Shown here: positions 51,722 to 60,113 of the stretch, piece after piece
How positions within the stretch are numbered: position 1 is the first letter of the stretch
Layout: each line of letters opens with the position of its first letter
NCBI GenBank assembly: GCA_965233705.1
Contig: CBDDTF010000001.1
Location: forward strand, 868,001 to 932,000
Reading direction: 5' to 3'
DNA length: 64,000 nucleotides
Source: Algihabitans sp965233705
Lineage (GTDB): Bacteria; Pseudomonadota; Alphaproteobacteria; Kiloniellales; DSM-21159
The notes under the pieces: generated by a model
What the model saw: only the letters and a program-made list of their open reading frames with translations
Told to the model about the DNA's origin: nothing
The model's database searches: none
Made by a program: the position numbers and the translations under genes

Positions 51722-52215
51722 TGCTTGACGAAGAGCCTCTTGCTGCTCTGGTAGCGCCGCCCCTCGGCGATCACCGTCACCTGGGCGTCCCAGACGCCGG
51801 CGAGCGGCAGCTCGATCACGGCGCCGTAGCGGCCCTCGCCGCGGCGGGCGAGCTGGTGGGTGCTGTCGTTGCCCTCGGCGGTCGGACGCACGAAGGCGAC
51901 GCTGACCTCCTGCGGGTAGAGCGGCCGGCCGTCGGGCCCGGCCAGGCTCACGCCGAAGTCGAGCCTGCGGCCGGGCTGCGCCTCGGCGGTGAGCGCGACG
52001 TCCCAGCCCAGCTCGGCCTGGCGCTCGGCGGCGGCGATGCGGCGGTTGTACTCCACGCCGTCGCGGTAATACGTCTCGGTGGTCAGGCCGGTCCAGCTCG
52101 ACACGGCAATGGTCACCAGGGCGCCGTTGGCGGCGAAGACGACCAGGAAGAAGACCACGAAGAGCAGCGGGATCCAACGGCTGTCGCGGGTCAGAAAGTG
52201 CAGCACGGACGTCAT
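51718..52215 (-). CDS. fixH: FixH/CcoH family protein
   Basis: This 165-residue protein has one N-terminal membrane anchor (IPLLFVVFFLVVFAANGALVTIA) and a periplasmic Ig-like domain. The YYRDGVEYNR motif after the anchor is typical of FixH. It is required for assembly of cbb3 oxidase. The start overlaps the ccoG stop and its stop overlaps the ccoI start, both as ATGA. Confidence 0.92.
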   Translation of the reverse strand: MTSVLHFLTRDSRWIPLLFVVFFLVVFAANGALVTIAVSSWTGLTTETYYRDGVEYNRRIAAAERQAELGWDVALTAEAQPGRRLDFGVSLAGPDGRPLYPQEVSVAFVRPTAEGNDSTHQLARRGEGRYGAVIELPLAGVWDAQVTVIAEGRRYQSSKRLFVKQ

Positions 52216-53756
52216 CGCGCGGGCCCCCTGAAAACGCTGTCGTAGGTCACGCGGTCCCCGCGCGCGGGGTCGGTGAGCGTGAAGGTGATCGGCATGGACT
52301 CGCCCTTCAGCGCCTCGGCCGGCGCCCGCACGTAGAGCTGGTAGGTCGCCACCGAGTCGGCCTGCGCCGTCAGGGTGGCCGCGTCGCCGGTGTTCTCCAG
52401 GTTGACCACGTCGAGGCTGGAGCCGGCCACGCCGGCCGCGCCGATCTCGTAGGTCAGGCGGAAGCTGCGCGGCTCGCGCGTCATGTTGAGGATCTTGATG
52501 GTGTAGCCGTTGCGGATGTCGCCGTTCGACAGGGTGACGAACAGCGGCGCGCGGTCGTGCAGCACGTTGATGTCGACCGTGGCGCGGGTCGCGTAGGTGA
52601 CCAGCATGGCCGCCGCAACGCCGACGAACAGCATGGCGTAGAACAGCGTGCGCAGGCGCAGGAACTTCCACTTCGGCTTCGGCCGCCCCTCTTCCAGCGC
52701 CGCCTGGTTGGCCTCGGTGTCGAAGGTGATCAGCTCCCGCGGCCGGCCGATCTTGTCCATCACCTCGTTGCAGGCGTCGATGCACAGGCCGCAGCCGATG
52801 CACTCCAACTGCTGACCGTCGCGGATGTCGATGCCGGTCGGGCAGACCGCCACGCAGGCGGTGCAGTCGATGCAGTCGCCGCGGCCCTCCCAGGACTCAC
52901 CCTTCTTGTGCTTGCCCCGCGGCTCGCCGCGCCAGCGCTGGTAGGTGACCAGCAGCGTGTCCTCGTCGAACATGGCAGCCTGGAAGCGCGGCCAGGGGCA
53001 CATGTAGGTACAGACCTGCTCACGCGCCCAGCCGGCCAGCAAGTAGGTGGTGGCGGTGAACAGGCCGACGAAGAAGTAGGTCCCGCCCGAGGACTGGCCG
53101 GTGAAGAACTCCGTTACGAAGGTCGGCGCGTCCTGGAAATACATGATCCAGGCGCCGCCGGTGAGCAGGGCGATCAGCAGCCAGGCGCCGTGCTTGGCGC
53201 TCCGCTTGGCCAGCTTGGCGCCGTTCATCGCCTGCCGGTCCAGGCGGATGCGCGCGCCGCGGTCGCCCTCGATCTTGCGCTCGACCCACATGAAGAGGTC
53301 GGTCCACACCGTCTGCGGGCAGGCGTAGCCGCACCACAAGCGGCCGAACAGCGAAGTGACGAAGAACAGACCGATGGCGCCGAGCACCAGCAGGCCGGTC
53401 AGGTAGTAGACCTCCTGCGGCCAGATCTCGATGAAGAAGAAGTAGGCGCGGCGCGCGGCCATGTCGATCAACACCGCCTGGTCCGGCGCGTCGGGGCCGC
53501 GGTCCCAGCGGATCCAGGGCGTGATGTAGTAGATCGCCAGCAGCAGGCCGAGCACCAACCACTTGATGCGGCGGATCGGGCCGCGCACGTCGCGCGGCTG
53601 CACCTTCACGCGGTTGGCGTAGAGGGGCGAGTCCTCCTTCTTGGTCTCCTTCCAGGAGACCGCCTGCTCGTCGCTCACCGCCGGCGCCGCCAGGTCGGCC
53701 AGCTTGGCGGGCGGCTGCGGCAGGTCGCCCTCGATCTTGCGTGCTGCGTCGGCCAT
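52212..53756 (-). CDS. ccoG: cbb3 oxidase accessory protein CcoG/FixG
   Basis: This 514-residue membrane iron-sulfur protein has five to six helices in the N-terminal half with WCGYACPQTVWTDLFMWVER and CTYMCPWPRFQ, two ferredoxin-type [4Fe-4S] clusters (CIDCTACVAVCP and CIGCGLCIDACN) and an Ig-like C-terminal domain. It reduces copper for the oxidase maturation route. It starts the accessory row, 60 bases after ccoP. Confidence 0.95.
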   Translation of the reverse strand: MADAARKIEGDLPQPPAKLADLAAPAVSDEQAVSWKETKKEDSPLYANRVKVQPRDVRGPIRRIKWLVLGLLLAIYYITPWIRWDRGPDAPDQAVLIDMAARRAYFFFIEIWPQEVYYLTGLLVLGAIGLFFVTSLFGRLWCGYACPQTVWTDLFMWVERKIEGDRGARIRLDRQAMNGAKLAKRSAKHGAWLLIALLTGGAWIMYFQDAPTFVTEFFTGQSSGGTYFFVGLFTATTYLLAGWAREQVCTYMCPWPRFQAAMFDEDTLLVTYQRWRGEPRGKHKKGESWEGRGDCIDCTACVAVCPTGIDIRDGQQLECIGCGLCIDACNEVMDKIGRPRELITFDTEANQAALEEGRPKPKWKFLRLRTLFYAMLFVGVAAAMLVTYATRATVDINVLHDRAPLFVTLSNGDIRNGYTIKILNMTREPRSFRLTYEIGAAGVAGSSLDVVNLENTGDAATLTAQADSVATYQLYVRAPAEALKGESMPITFTLTDPARGDRVTYDSVFRGPAR

Positions 53757-53815
53757 CGGCCTTCAACTCCCAAGCCCGCGGCGCGCCCGGAGGGGTCTCC
53801 GGGCGCCCGGGGGAA

Positions 53816-54688
53816 CTATTGGCCGCCGCCCAGCGAGTGGACGTAGACGGCCAGCATCTTGATGGTCTCGGACTCCAGTCGCCCGACCCAGGGAGGCATA
53901 ACCCCGTGCTGGGGATTGTTGATCTGGGACAGGATGTCGCTGCGCTCGCCGCCGTAGAGCCAGATGGCGTCGCTGAGGTTGGGCGCGCCAAGCTCCTGCA
54001 CGCCCTGGCCGCTCTCGCCGTGGCAGGCCGAGCACTGGACGGCGAAGATCTCCTCGCCCGGCGCCAGGTCGGCCCCCTCCGGCGCGCGGCCGGAGAGCGA
54101 GAGCACGTAGTCGGTGACCTGCGCGATCTCCTCGTCGGCCAGCAGGCCGTCGCCGTAGGCCGGCATCATGTTGAAGCGCGTGTCCGGATCCTCGTCCCAG
54201 CGCACGCCGTGCTGGATGGTCTGCTGGATCGCCTCCAGCGAGCCGCCCCAGATCCAGGCGTCGTCGGCCAGCACCGGATAGCCGCCGGGGTTGCCCTTGC
54301 CACCGGCCCCGTGGCAGGGCGCGCAGTTGTCGGCGAAGGCCGTCTCGCCGCCGCGCTGGGCGAAGGTGAAGAGCGTGTCGTCGCCGAGGATCTCCTCCAG
54401 CGAGGCCTCGCGGATGCCGGTCAGGTAGTCGGCCTGGCGCGCCTCGGCCGCCGCGAGCTGCTCGCGGATCTGGTCGCGGCTGGACCAGTCGAGCAGACCC
54501 TTGGTGTAGGTGCTGCCGAGCGGAATCGCCGGATAGAGCACGAAGTAGCCGATCGACCAGATGATGGTGGCGTAGAAAACGTAGACCCACCACTTCGGCA
54601 GCGGCGTGTTCAGCTCCTTGATGCCGTCCCACTCGTGCCCGGTCGTTTCCTTGCCGGTCAGGCGGTCCTTCTCGATTTTCGTCGGCAT
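53816..54688 (-). CDS. ccoP: cbb3 oxidase di-heme subunit CcoP
   Basis: This 290-residue subunit has one membrane helix (WWVYVFYATIIWSIGYFVLYP) and two cytochrome c domains, CAPCH (122-126) and CSACH (219-223) with Met ligands in NMMPAYGD and GVMPPWVG. It passes electrons from the bc1 complex side to CcoO/CcoN. The ATG at 54688 is used, four bases after ccoQ. Confidence 0.96.
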   Translation of the reverse strand: MPTKIEKDRLTGKETTGHEWDGIKELNTPLPKWWVYVFYATIIWSIGYFVLYPAIPLGSTYTKGLLDWSSRDQIREQLAAAEARQADYLTGIREASLEEILGDDTLFTFAQRGGETAFADNCAPCHGAGGKGNPGGYPVLADDAWIWGGSLEAIQQTIQHGVRWDEDPDTRFNMMPAYGDGLLADEEIAQVTDYVLSLSGRAPEGADLAPGEEIFAVQCSACHGESGQGVQELGAPNLSDAIWLYGGERSDILSQINNPQHGVMPPWVGRLESETIKMLAVYVHSLGGGQ

Positions 54689-54692
54689 CGCG

Positions 54693-54887
54693 CTATGCGT
54701 CCTTCTTGTCGTCCCGCCCGGCGTCCTTCTCCTTCTTGGACGCTTCGCGGAAGGGGATCTCGGCATGGTCGCGCATCTGCTGCCGGCGCCGCCGGCTGGG
54801 CCAGTAGACCCAGACGACGATGCCCACGAAGATGGCGACCAGCCAGACGAGCCAGAGGCGTGTGAAGAAGCCGTAGACCTCCTCCAT
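54693..54887 (-). CDS. ccoQ: cbb3 oxidase small subunit CcoQ
   Basis: This is a 64-residue protein with one membrane helix (FFTRLWLVWLVAIFVGIVVWVYWPSRR) and a charged tail, the usual CcoQ form; it stabilises the complex. The ATG at 54887 overlaps the ccoO stop (TGATG). Confidence 0.9.
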   Translation of the reverse strand: MEEVYGFFTRLWLVWLVAIFVGIVVWVYWPSRRRRQQMRDHAEIPFREASKKEKDAGRDDKKDA

Positions 54888-55612
54888 CACTGGACCAGCT
54901 GCTCCGGCTCGACCTCGGTGAAGTCGACCATCTGTCCGAGGATCTGCAGGTAGGCGACCAGGGCATCCATCTCGGTCAGCCGCCCCGGCTCGCCGTCGAG
55001 GTTGCCGACGGCCGCCTTCGGGTAGCGGGCCAGCAGCCCCTCGGTGTCGGCCTCGGGGTCGGCCTGGGCCCGCATGTCGGCGGCCGCCTCGGCGATCATC
55101 TCGTCGCTGTAGGGCACGCCCACGGCGCGGTTGGCCCGCAGGTCGGCGGCGATCGCCTCGGGCTCGAGGTCGCGCTCCAGCAGGAAGGCGTAGGGCGGCA
55201 TGATCGACTCCGGCACCACCGAGCGCGGGTCGATCAGGTGCGCCACGTGCCAGTCGTTGGAGTACTTGCCGCCGACCCGGGCCAGGTCAGGCCCGGTGCG
55301 CTTGGAGCCCCATTGGAAGGGGTGGTCGTACATCGACTCCGCCGCCAGCGAGTAGGGGCCGTAGCGCTCCACCTCGTCGCGGAAGGGGCGGACCTGCTGC
55401 GAATGGCAGGTGTAGCAGCCCTCGCGGATGTAGATGTTGCGCCCGGCCAGCTCGAGCGGGGTGTAGGGCCGCACGCCCTTCACCCGCTCGATCGTGCTCT
55501 CGATGGTGAACAGAGGCGTGATCTCGACCAGGCCGCCGATCGACACGGTGATCAGCACGAGCACCGCCATCAGCGGCAGGTTCTTCTCGATCAGCGTGTG
55601 ATACTTGAACAT
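54887..55612 (-). CDS. ccoO: cbb3 oxidase mono-heme subunit CcoO
   Basis: This 241-residue cytochrome c has an N-terminal membrane anchor and a CYTCHSQQVRPF heme site (Cys66, Cys69, His70), followed by RYGPYSLAAESMYDHPFQWGSKRTGPDLARVG and the Met ligand region VPESIMPPY. It bridges CcoP to CcoN. It lies 15 bases after ccoN. Confidence 0.96.
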   Translation of the reverse strand: MFKYHTLIEKNLPLMAVLVLITVSIGGLVEITPLFTIESTIERVKGVRPYTPLELAGRNIYIREGCYTCHSQQVRPFRDEVERYGPYSLAAESMYDHPFQWGSKRTGPDLARVGGKYSNDWHVAHLIDPRSVVPESIMPPYAFLLERDLEPEAIAADLRANRAVGVPYSDEMIAEAAADMRAQADPEADTEGLLARYPKAAVGNLDGEPGRLTEMDALVAYLQILGQMVDFTEVEPEQLVQ

Positions 55613-55627
55613 CGCGGCGCCCTCCCC

Positions 55628-57127
55628 TTACTCGGCGGCCTGACCGGCGGCGGGGCTCGCCCGCCGGGTCAGGATCGGCCGCTCGTCACGGATCTCGCCG
55701 CGCGCCGTGCGGACCAGGTTGTAGACCATGATCAGGGCGCCCACGAGGAAGAACACCCCGCCCAGAGCCCGGATCACGTAGAAGGGATGCATCGCCTCGA
55801 CGGTCTCGACGAAGGAGTAGACCAGGAAGCCGAGCTCGTCGTAGGAGCGCCACATCAGGCCCTGCATGATGCCGCTGATCCACATCGCGGTGATGTAGAG
55901 GACGATGCCGATGGTCGCGATCCAGAAGTGGTAGCTGACCAGGCGCACCGAGTAGAGCCGCGTGGCGCCCCACATCTTCGGCACGAGGTAGTACAGCGCG
56001 CCGAAGGTGATGAAGGCGACCCAGCCGAGCGCGCCGGAGTGCACGTGGCCCACGGTCCAGTCGGTGTAGTGGCTGAGGGCGTTGACCGGCTTCACCGACA
56101 TCAGCGGCCCCTCGAAGGTGCTCATGCCGTAGAAGGCGACCGAGGTGACCAGGAAGCGCAGGACCGGGTCGGTGCGCAGCTTATCCCAGGCGCCCGACAG
56201 GGTCATGATGCCGTTGATCATGCCGCCCCAGGAGGGCATCCACAGCATGATCGAGAAGGTCATGCCCAGCGTCTGCGCCCAGTCCGGCAGGCTGGTGTAG
56301 TGCAGGTGGTGCGGGCCGGCCCAGATGTAGAGGAAGATCAGCGCCCAGAAGTGGATGATCGACAGGCGGTAGGAGTAGACCGGGCGCTCCGCCTGCTTGG
56401 GCACGAAGTAGTACATCATGCCCAGGAAGCCGGCGGTCAGGAAGAAGCCCACCGCGTTGTGGCCGTACCACCATTGGGTCAGCGCGTCCTGCACGCCGGA
56501 GAAGAGCGAGTAGCTCTTGGCCCCGAAGAACGACACCGGCACCGCCAGGTTGTTGACGATGTGCAGCATCGCGATGGTGATGATGAAGGCCAGGTAGAAC
56601 CAGTTGGCCACGTAGATGTGCGGCTCGCGGCGCTTCAGGATCGTGCCGGCGAAGACGACCAGGTAGGCGACCCAGACGATGGTCAGCCAGAGGTCGACGT
56701 ACCACTCGGGCTCGGCGTACTCGCGGCCCTGGGTGATGCCGTTGATGTAGCCCCAGGCGGCCATCACCAGGAAGAGCTGGTAGCCGAAGAAGATGAAGGC
56801 CGCGGCCTCCTCGCCGCCCAGCAGCCGCGCCCGGCAGGTGCGCTGCACGACATAGAGGGAGGTGGCGATCAGCGCGTTGCCGCCGAAGCCGAAGATGACC
56901 CCCGAGGTGTGCACGGGGCGCAGCCGGCCGAAGGTGGTCCAGGGCTCGCTGAAGTTCAGCTCCGGAAAGGCGAGCTGCAGGGCGATGATGACGCCCATCA
57001 GGAAGCCGACCACCCCCCAGAAGACGGTGGCGATGACGAAGAGCCGGATCACGTCGTCGGCATAGTCGAGCGCCGTCGTCCGTTCTGACCCTGACCCAGT
57101 GGTCGCGGTTGCCGCAATGTCGCTCAT
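55628..57127 (-). CDS. ccoN: cbb3 oxidase catalytic subunit CcoN
   Basis: This 499-residue, twelve-helix heme-copper oxidase has the low-spin heme and heme-CuB ligands in VHTSGVIFGF, QWWYGHNAVGFFL and WAGPHHLHYTSLPDWAQ. As a C-type oxidase it reduces oxygen at low concentration. The ATG at 57127 has an AAGG site. It leads the operon; an FNR/FixK box lies about 150 bases upstream. Confidence 0.97.
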   Translation of the reverse strand: MSDIAATATTGSGSERTTALDYADDVIRLFVIATVFWGVVGFLMGVIIALQLAFPELNFSEPWTTFGRLRPVHTSGVIFGFGGNALIATSLYVVQRTCRARLLGGEEAAAFIFFGYQLFLVMAAWGYINGITQGREYAEPEWYVDLWLTIVWVAYLVVFAGTILKRREPHIYVANWFYLAFIITIAMLHIVNNLAVPVSFFGAKSYSLFSGVQDALTQWWYGHNAVGFFLTAGFLGMMYYFVPKQAERPVYSYRLSIIHFWALIFLYIWAGPHHLHYTSLPDWAQTLGMTFSIMLWMPSWGGMINGIMTLSGAWDKLRTDPVLRFLVTSVAFYGMSTFEGPLMSVKPVNALSHYTDWTVGHVHSGALGWVAFITFGALYYLVPKMWGATRLYSVRLVSYHFWIATIGIVLYITAMWISGIMQGLMWRSYDELGFLVYSFVETVEAMHPFYVIRALGGVFFLVGALIMVYNLVRTARGEIRDERPILTRRASPAAGQAAE

Positions 57128-57275
57128 GAGGCGCGGCCTTTCTTGCTGTTCTGCTGTCCGAACCCGGTTCGGCGGAAGACTTCCCCCAGGCGGCCCGGCC
57201 CCCAAAGGCCTGGACTCCAGGCGCACCTACCCCGCCGCTCGCCGGCAGAGAACTCCACACCGCCCTTCGGGCACA

Positions 57276-57289
57276 TTGACGTGCGTCAA
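57276..57289. promoter_or_regulatory. FNR/FixK-type box upstream of ccoN
   Basis: TTGACGTGCGTCAA fits TTGA(C/T)-N4-(G/A)TCAA perfectly. It is 149 bases upstream of the ccoN start, matching low-oxygen control of cbb3 oxidase in alphaproteobacteria. Confidence 0.8.
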
Positions 57290-57565
57290 TGCCTAGCCTT
57301 GTCCCCTAACGTTTCAGTTAAGACAGCCCCGGCAAATTGCCGCAGGCCGTCTGCTCTCCCGCTCTCGTTACTGGAAGCCGGCAGGCGAACAACCGCAAGG
57401 CGTGGGCCGCCGCCTGTCCGGCCGGGCGACGGTTGGCCTGGCGGAGAATTCTCGGACTGCAGCCCACGCGGCGCTTGAGCCGGCGGCCAAAACGGACACA
57501 GAATTCCGCCACGGTATTCTGGTGAACAGAAACAGGCTTAGAATTCGGGGGAGGAGGCCGTCGTC
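57290..57565. other. Divergent spacer, promoter of the DUF2189 gene
   Basis: No gene is seen. The right end is AT-richer and carries GGGGAGG just before the next start; promoters for the right gene lie here. Confidence 0.4.
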
Positions 57566-58390
57566 ATGATGACACAGGATGAGACGCAGGAAGGGCTGGG
57601 CCGCGAGAGCGACGAGGTGGTGCCGGTGTTCGGCCAGCCTCTGCCGAAGATCCGCAAGATCAGCGTCGACCGGCCCTGGGCCTGGCTGGCCGCCGGCTGG
57701 CAGGATCTGCGCAGCGCCCCCAGCGTCGGGCTCGGCTACGGCGCGATCTTTACGGTGGTCGGCTTCCTGCTGCTCGGCATCGCCTACGAGCTGGGCCTGT
57801 TCTGGCAGGTGCTGCTGCCGATCGCCGGCGGCTTCCTGCTGGTCGCGCCGGTGCTGGCCGTCGGCCTCTACGAAACCTCGCGCCGCCTGCAGGCGGGCGA
57901 GCCGACCTCCATGGCCCTGGCGCTCGCCGGCTGGCAGCGCAATCTGGGCCAGATCGCGCTGATCGGCGTGGTCGGCCTGGTGCTGTGGATCGCCTGGATG
58001 CGCCTGGCCTTCCTGATCTTCATGCTGTTCTTCTCCTACGAGCCGCCGCGCCCGGACAACTTCCTGGCCGACGTCTTCCTGTCGGACATCACCATTCCCT
58101 TCCTGCTGACCGGCACGGCCGTCGGCGCGGTGCTGGCGTTGATCGCCTTCGCCATCTCGGCGGTCTCCGTGCCGATGCTGATGGACCGCGACGTCAACGT
58201 CATGGCCGCGGTGGTCACCAGCGTCGAGGCGGTGCGCCAGAACTTCTTCCCGATGCTGGTCTGGGCCTCGCTGATCGTGCTGTTCACGGCGGCCGGCCTG
58301 CTGACCTTCTATTTCGGGCTGATCATCACCCTGCCACTGATCGGCCACGCCACCTGGCACGCCTACCGCGACCTGGTGGCGAGCGAGTAG
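57566..58390 (+). CDS. DUF2189 membrane protein
   Basis: This 274-residue protein has six hydrophobic segments after a soluble N-terminus with VFGQPLPKIRKISVDRPWAWLAAGWQDL, the DUF2189 start. The function is unknown; the family is often encoded next to respiratory genes in alphaproteobacteria. The ATG has a GGAGGAGG site. It is divergent from ccoN and might respond to the same regulator. Confidence 0.88.
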   Translation: MMTQDETQEGLGRESDEVVPVFGQPLPKIRKISVDRPWAWLAAGWQDLRSAPSVGLGYGAIFTVVGFLLLGIAYELGLFWQVLLPIAGGFLLVAPVLAVGLYETSRRLQAGEPTSMALALAGWQRNLGQIALIGVVGLVLWIAWMRLAFLIFMLFFSYEPPRPDNFLADVFLSDITIPFLLTGTAVGAVLALIAFAISAVSVPMLMDRDVNVMAAVVTSVEAVRQNFFPMLVWASLIVLFTAAGLLTFYFGLIITLPLIGHATWHAYRDLVASE

Positions 58391-58421
58391 GCGGCCGCCG
58401 AAGGACCTGGCCTGGCGGAGG

Positions 58422-60011
58422 TCAGGCCAGGCCCAGCGCGGTGCGGGCGCGGGCGAGCACGGCCTCCGGCCCGCCTTCGGCCGAGATGCGGCGCCAGTCG
58501 ATCGCGCCGAGTTCGTAGTCGAGCTGGCGCGCGACCACGGCCGCGTCGGCGTCCGAGGCATCGCCCCGGCGCGCGGCGACCCGGCTCTTCAGGGTTTCCG
58601 GCGCGGCCTCCAGCCAGACCCCGTCGAAGCGCGCGCCGGCCGACTCGGCGATGGCGCGGAGGTTCTCGCGCTGCTCGGGCCGCGCGGAGACGGCGTCCAC
58701 CACCACGGCATGACCCGCCGCCAGCAGGCCGGCGGCCTGGCGGGCGAGTTCGCCGTAGACCTCGGCGGAGGCGGTCGGCGTATAGGCCGAGGCCGGCAGC
58801 CGTTCGGTCTCGCCGACGCCGGCCAGGCGCTTGCGGATCTGGTCGCTGCGCAGCACCACAGCCCCCGGCGCCGCCCCCAGGGCCGGCGCCAGCCCCCGGG
58901 CCAGCGTGGTCTTGCCGGTCCCCGACAGGCCGCCGACCGCCAGCAGCCGCGGCGGCGGCGGCGTCAGGTAGCGCTCGGCCGCGGCCAGGTAGTCCAGCGC
59001 CTCCTGGCGCAGGGCGGCGGCCTGCGTCCGCGCCTGCTGGGCGGCGACCGCCGGCGCCGTGACCTTGGCGCGCACCGCCGCGCGCAGGCTGAGGAAGAGC
59101 GGCAGCGCCGCCAGCCAGCCGGCCCCGCCGAGGCCGGCGCGCGCGGCCAGCTCCAGGTAGCGGTTGAGCGCCACGTTGGCCAGGCGGCGCAGGCCGCGAT
59201 GGTCCAGGTCCATCAGCAGGAAGGCGAGGTCGTAGCCCAGGTCGATGGTGGCAATGGCGCGGTTGAACTCGATGCAGTCGAACAGGGTCGGCTGCCCGTC
59301 GATCAGCACGATGTTGCGCAGGTGCAGGTCGCCGTGGCAGCGCCGGACCAGGCCGGCGGTCCGCCGCGCGTCGAGCAGGCGCCCCACCTTGGTCAGGTGG
59401 CAGTGGCTCTCGGCCTGCAGGGCCGCGACGCGCGCAGCGGGCAGAATCTCGGGAAAGCCGGCGAAATCCTCGGCGTTCTCCGCGAGCACGCGGCGCAGCC
59501 CCTCGGCGCCGCCGTAGGGAGCCTCGGCCGTCTCGGCCTGGGCATGCAGCCCGACCACCGCCTCGACCAGGGACTCGATCAGCCCGGCATCCAGCCCGCC
59601 CGCCTCGGCCAGACGGTCGAACAGCCCGGACTGATCGAAGCGGCGCATCACCAGGGCGACCTCCACCACCTCCTCGGACAAGGCCAGCGAGTCGCCCGGG
59701 TCCTGCATCAGCGGCCCGAAGGCGAAGCCCTCCGCCCGGCGCAGAATGGGGCGGAGGCCCAGGTAGATCTGCGGCGCCGAGCGTCGATTGAGGCGCAGCT
59801 CGGTCAGGCAGGCCGCCGCCCGCTTGTCCCGCGTGGAGAAGTCCATGAAGGAAAAGCGCACGGCGCGCTTGATCTTGTAGGCCCGCTCGCCGGCCAGGAA
59901 GACGAAGGCCGCGTGGGTGTCGATGCGCTCGACCCGCGACACCGGAGGGTCGTAGCTGGCGCCGTCGCCGAGAAAGGCGGCAAGCGCCGACTGGTCGCCG
60001 ACTTCGCTCAT
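58422..60011 (-). CDS. Fused phosphotransferase-like/AAA kinase
   Basis: This 529-residue protein joins an aminoglycoside phosphotransferase-like kinase (residues about 1-340; ERAYKIKRAVRFSFMDFST, catalytic CHGDLHLRNIVLIDG) with a P-loop kinase (from 350; GGLSGTGKTTLARGL, then VVDAVSARPEQR). Such fusions are widespread hypothetical proteins; the true substrate is not known. It is convergent with the DUF2189 gene. Confidence 0.88.
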   Translation of the reverse strand: MSEVGDQSALAAFLGDGASYDPPVSRVERIDTHAAFVFLAGERAYKIKRAVRFSFMDFSTRDKRAAACLTELRLNRRSAPQIYLGLRPILRRAEGFAFGPLMQDPGDSLALSEEVVEVALVMRRFDQSGLFDRLAEAGGLDAGLIESLVEAVVGLHAQAETAEAPYGGAEGLRRVLAENAEDFAGFPEILPAARVAALQAESHCHLTKVGRLLDARRTAGLVRRCHGDLHLRNIVLIDGQPTLFDCIEFNRAIATIDLGYDLAFLLMDLDHRGLRRLANVALNRYLELAARAGLGGAGWLAALPLFLSLRAAVRAKVTAPAVAAQQARTQAAALRQEALDYLAAAERYLTPPPPRLLAVGGLSGTGKTTLARGLAPALGAAPGAVVLRSDQIRKRLAGVGETERLPASAYTPTASAEVYGELARQAAGLLAAGHAVVVDAVSARPEQRENLRAIAESAGARFDGVWLEAAPETLKSRVAARRGDASDADAAVVARQLDYELGAIDWRRISAEGGPEAVLARARTALGLA

Positions 60012-60113
60012 GGTCTCCTGTCGCCGCTCAGGGAGAAGGGGCCGCGGGCGAGAACACGAAAGGCCCCACGGACTGGCGTGCCGCCAGAGCCTACAGACGG
60101 CGCCGCCGGCAGG

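Noticed and set aside
49511..52177. Start of ccoI far upstream at 52177
   Set aside because: The extra N-terminal 150 residues overlap fixH and are Arg-rich without motif; the ATG at 51721 overlaps the fixH stop and precedes the HMA domain normally.
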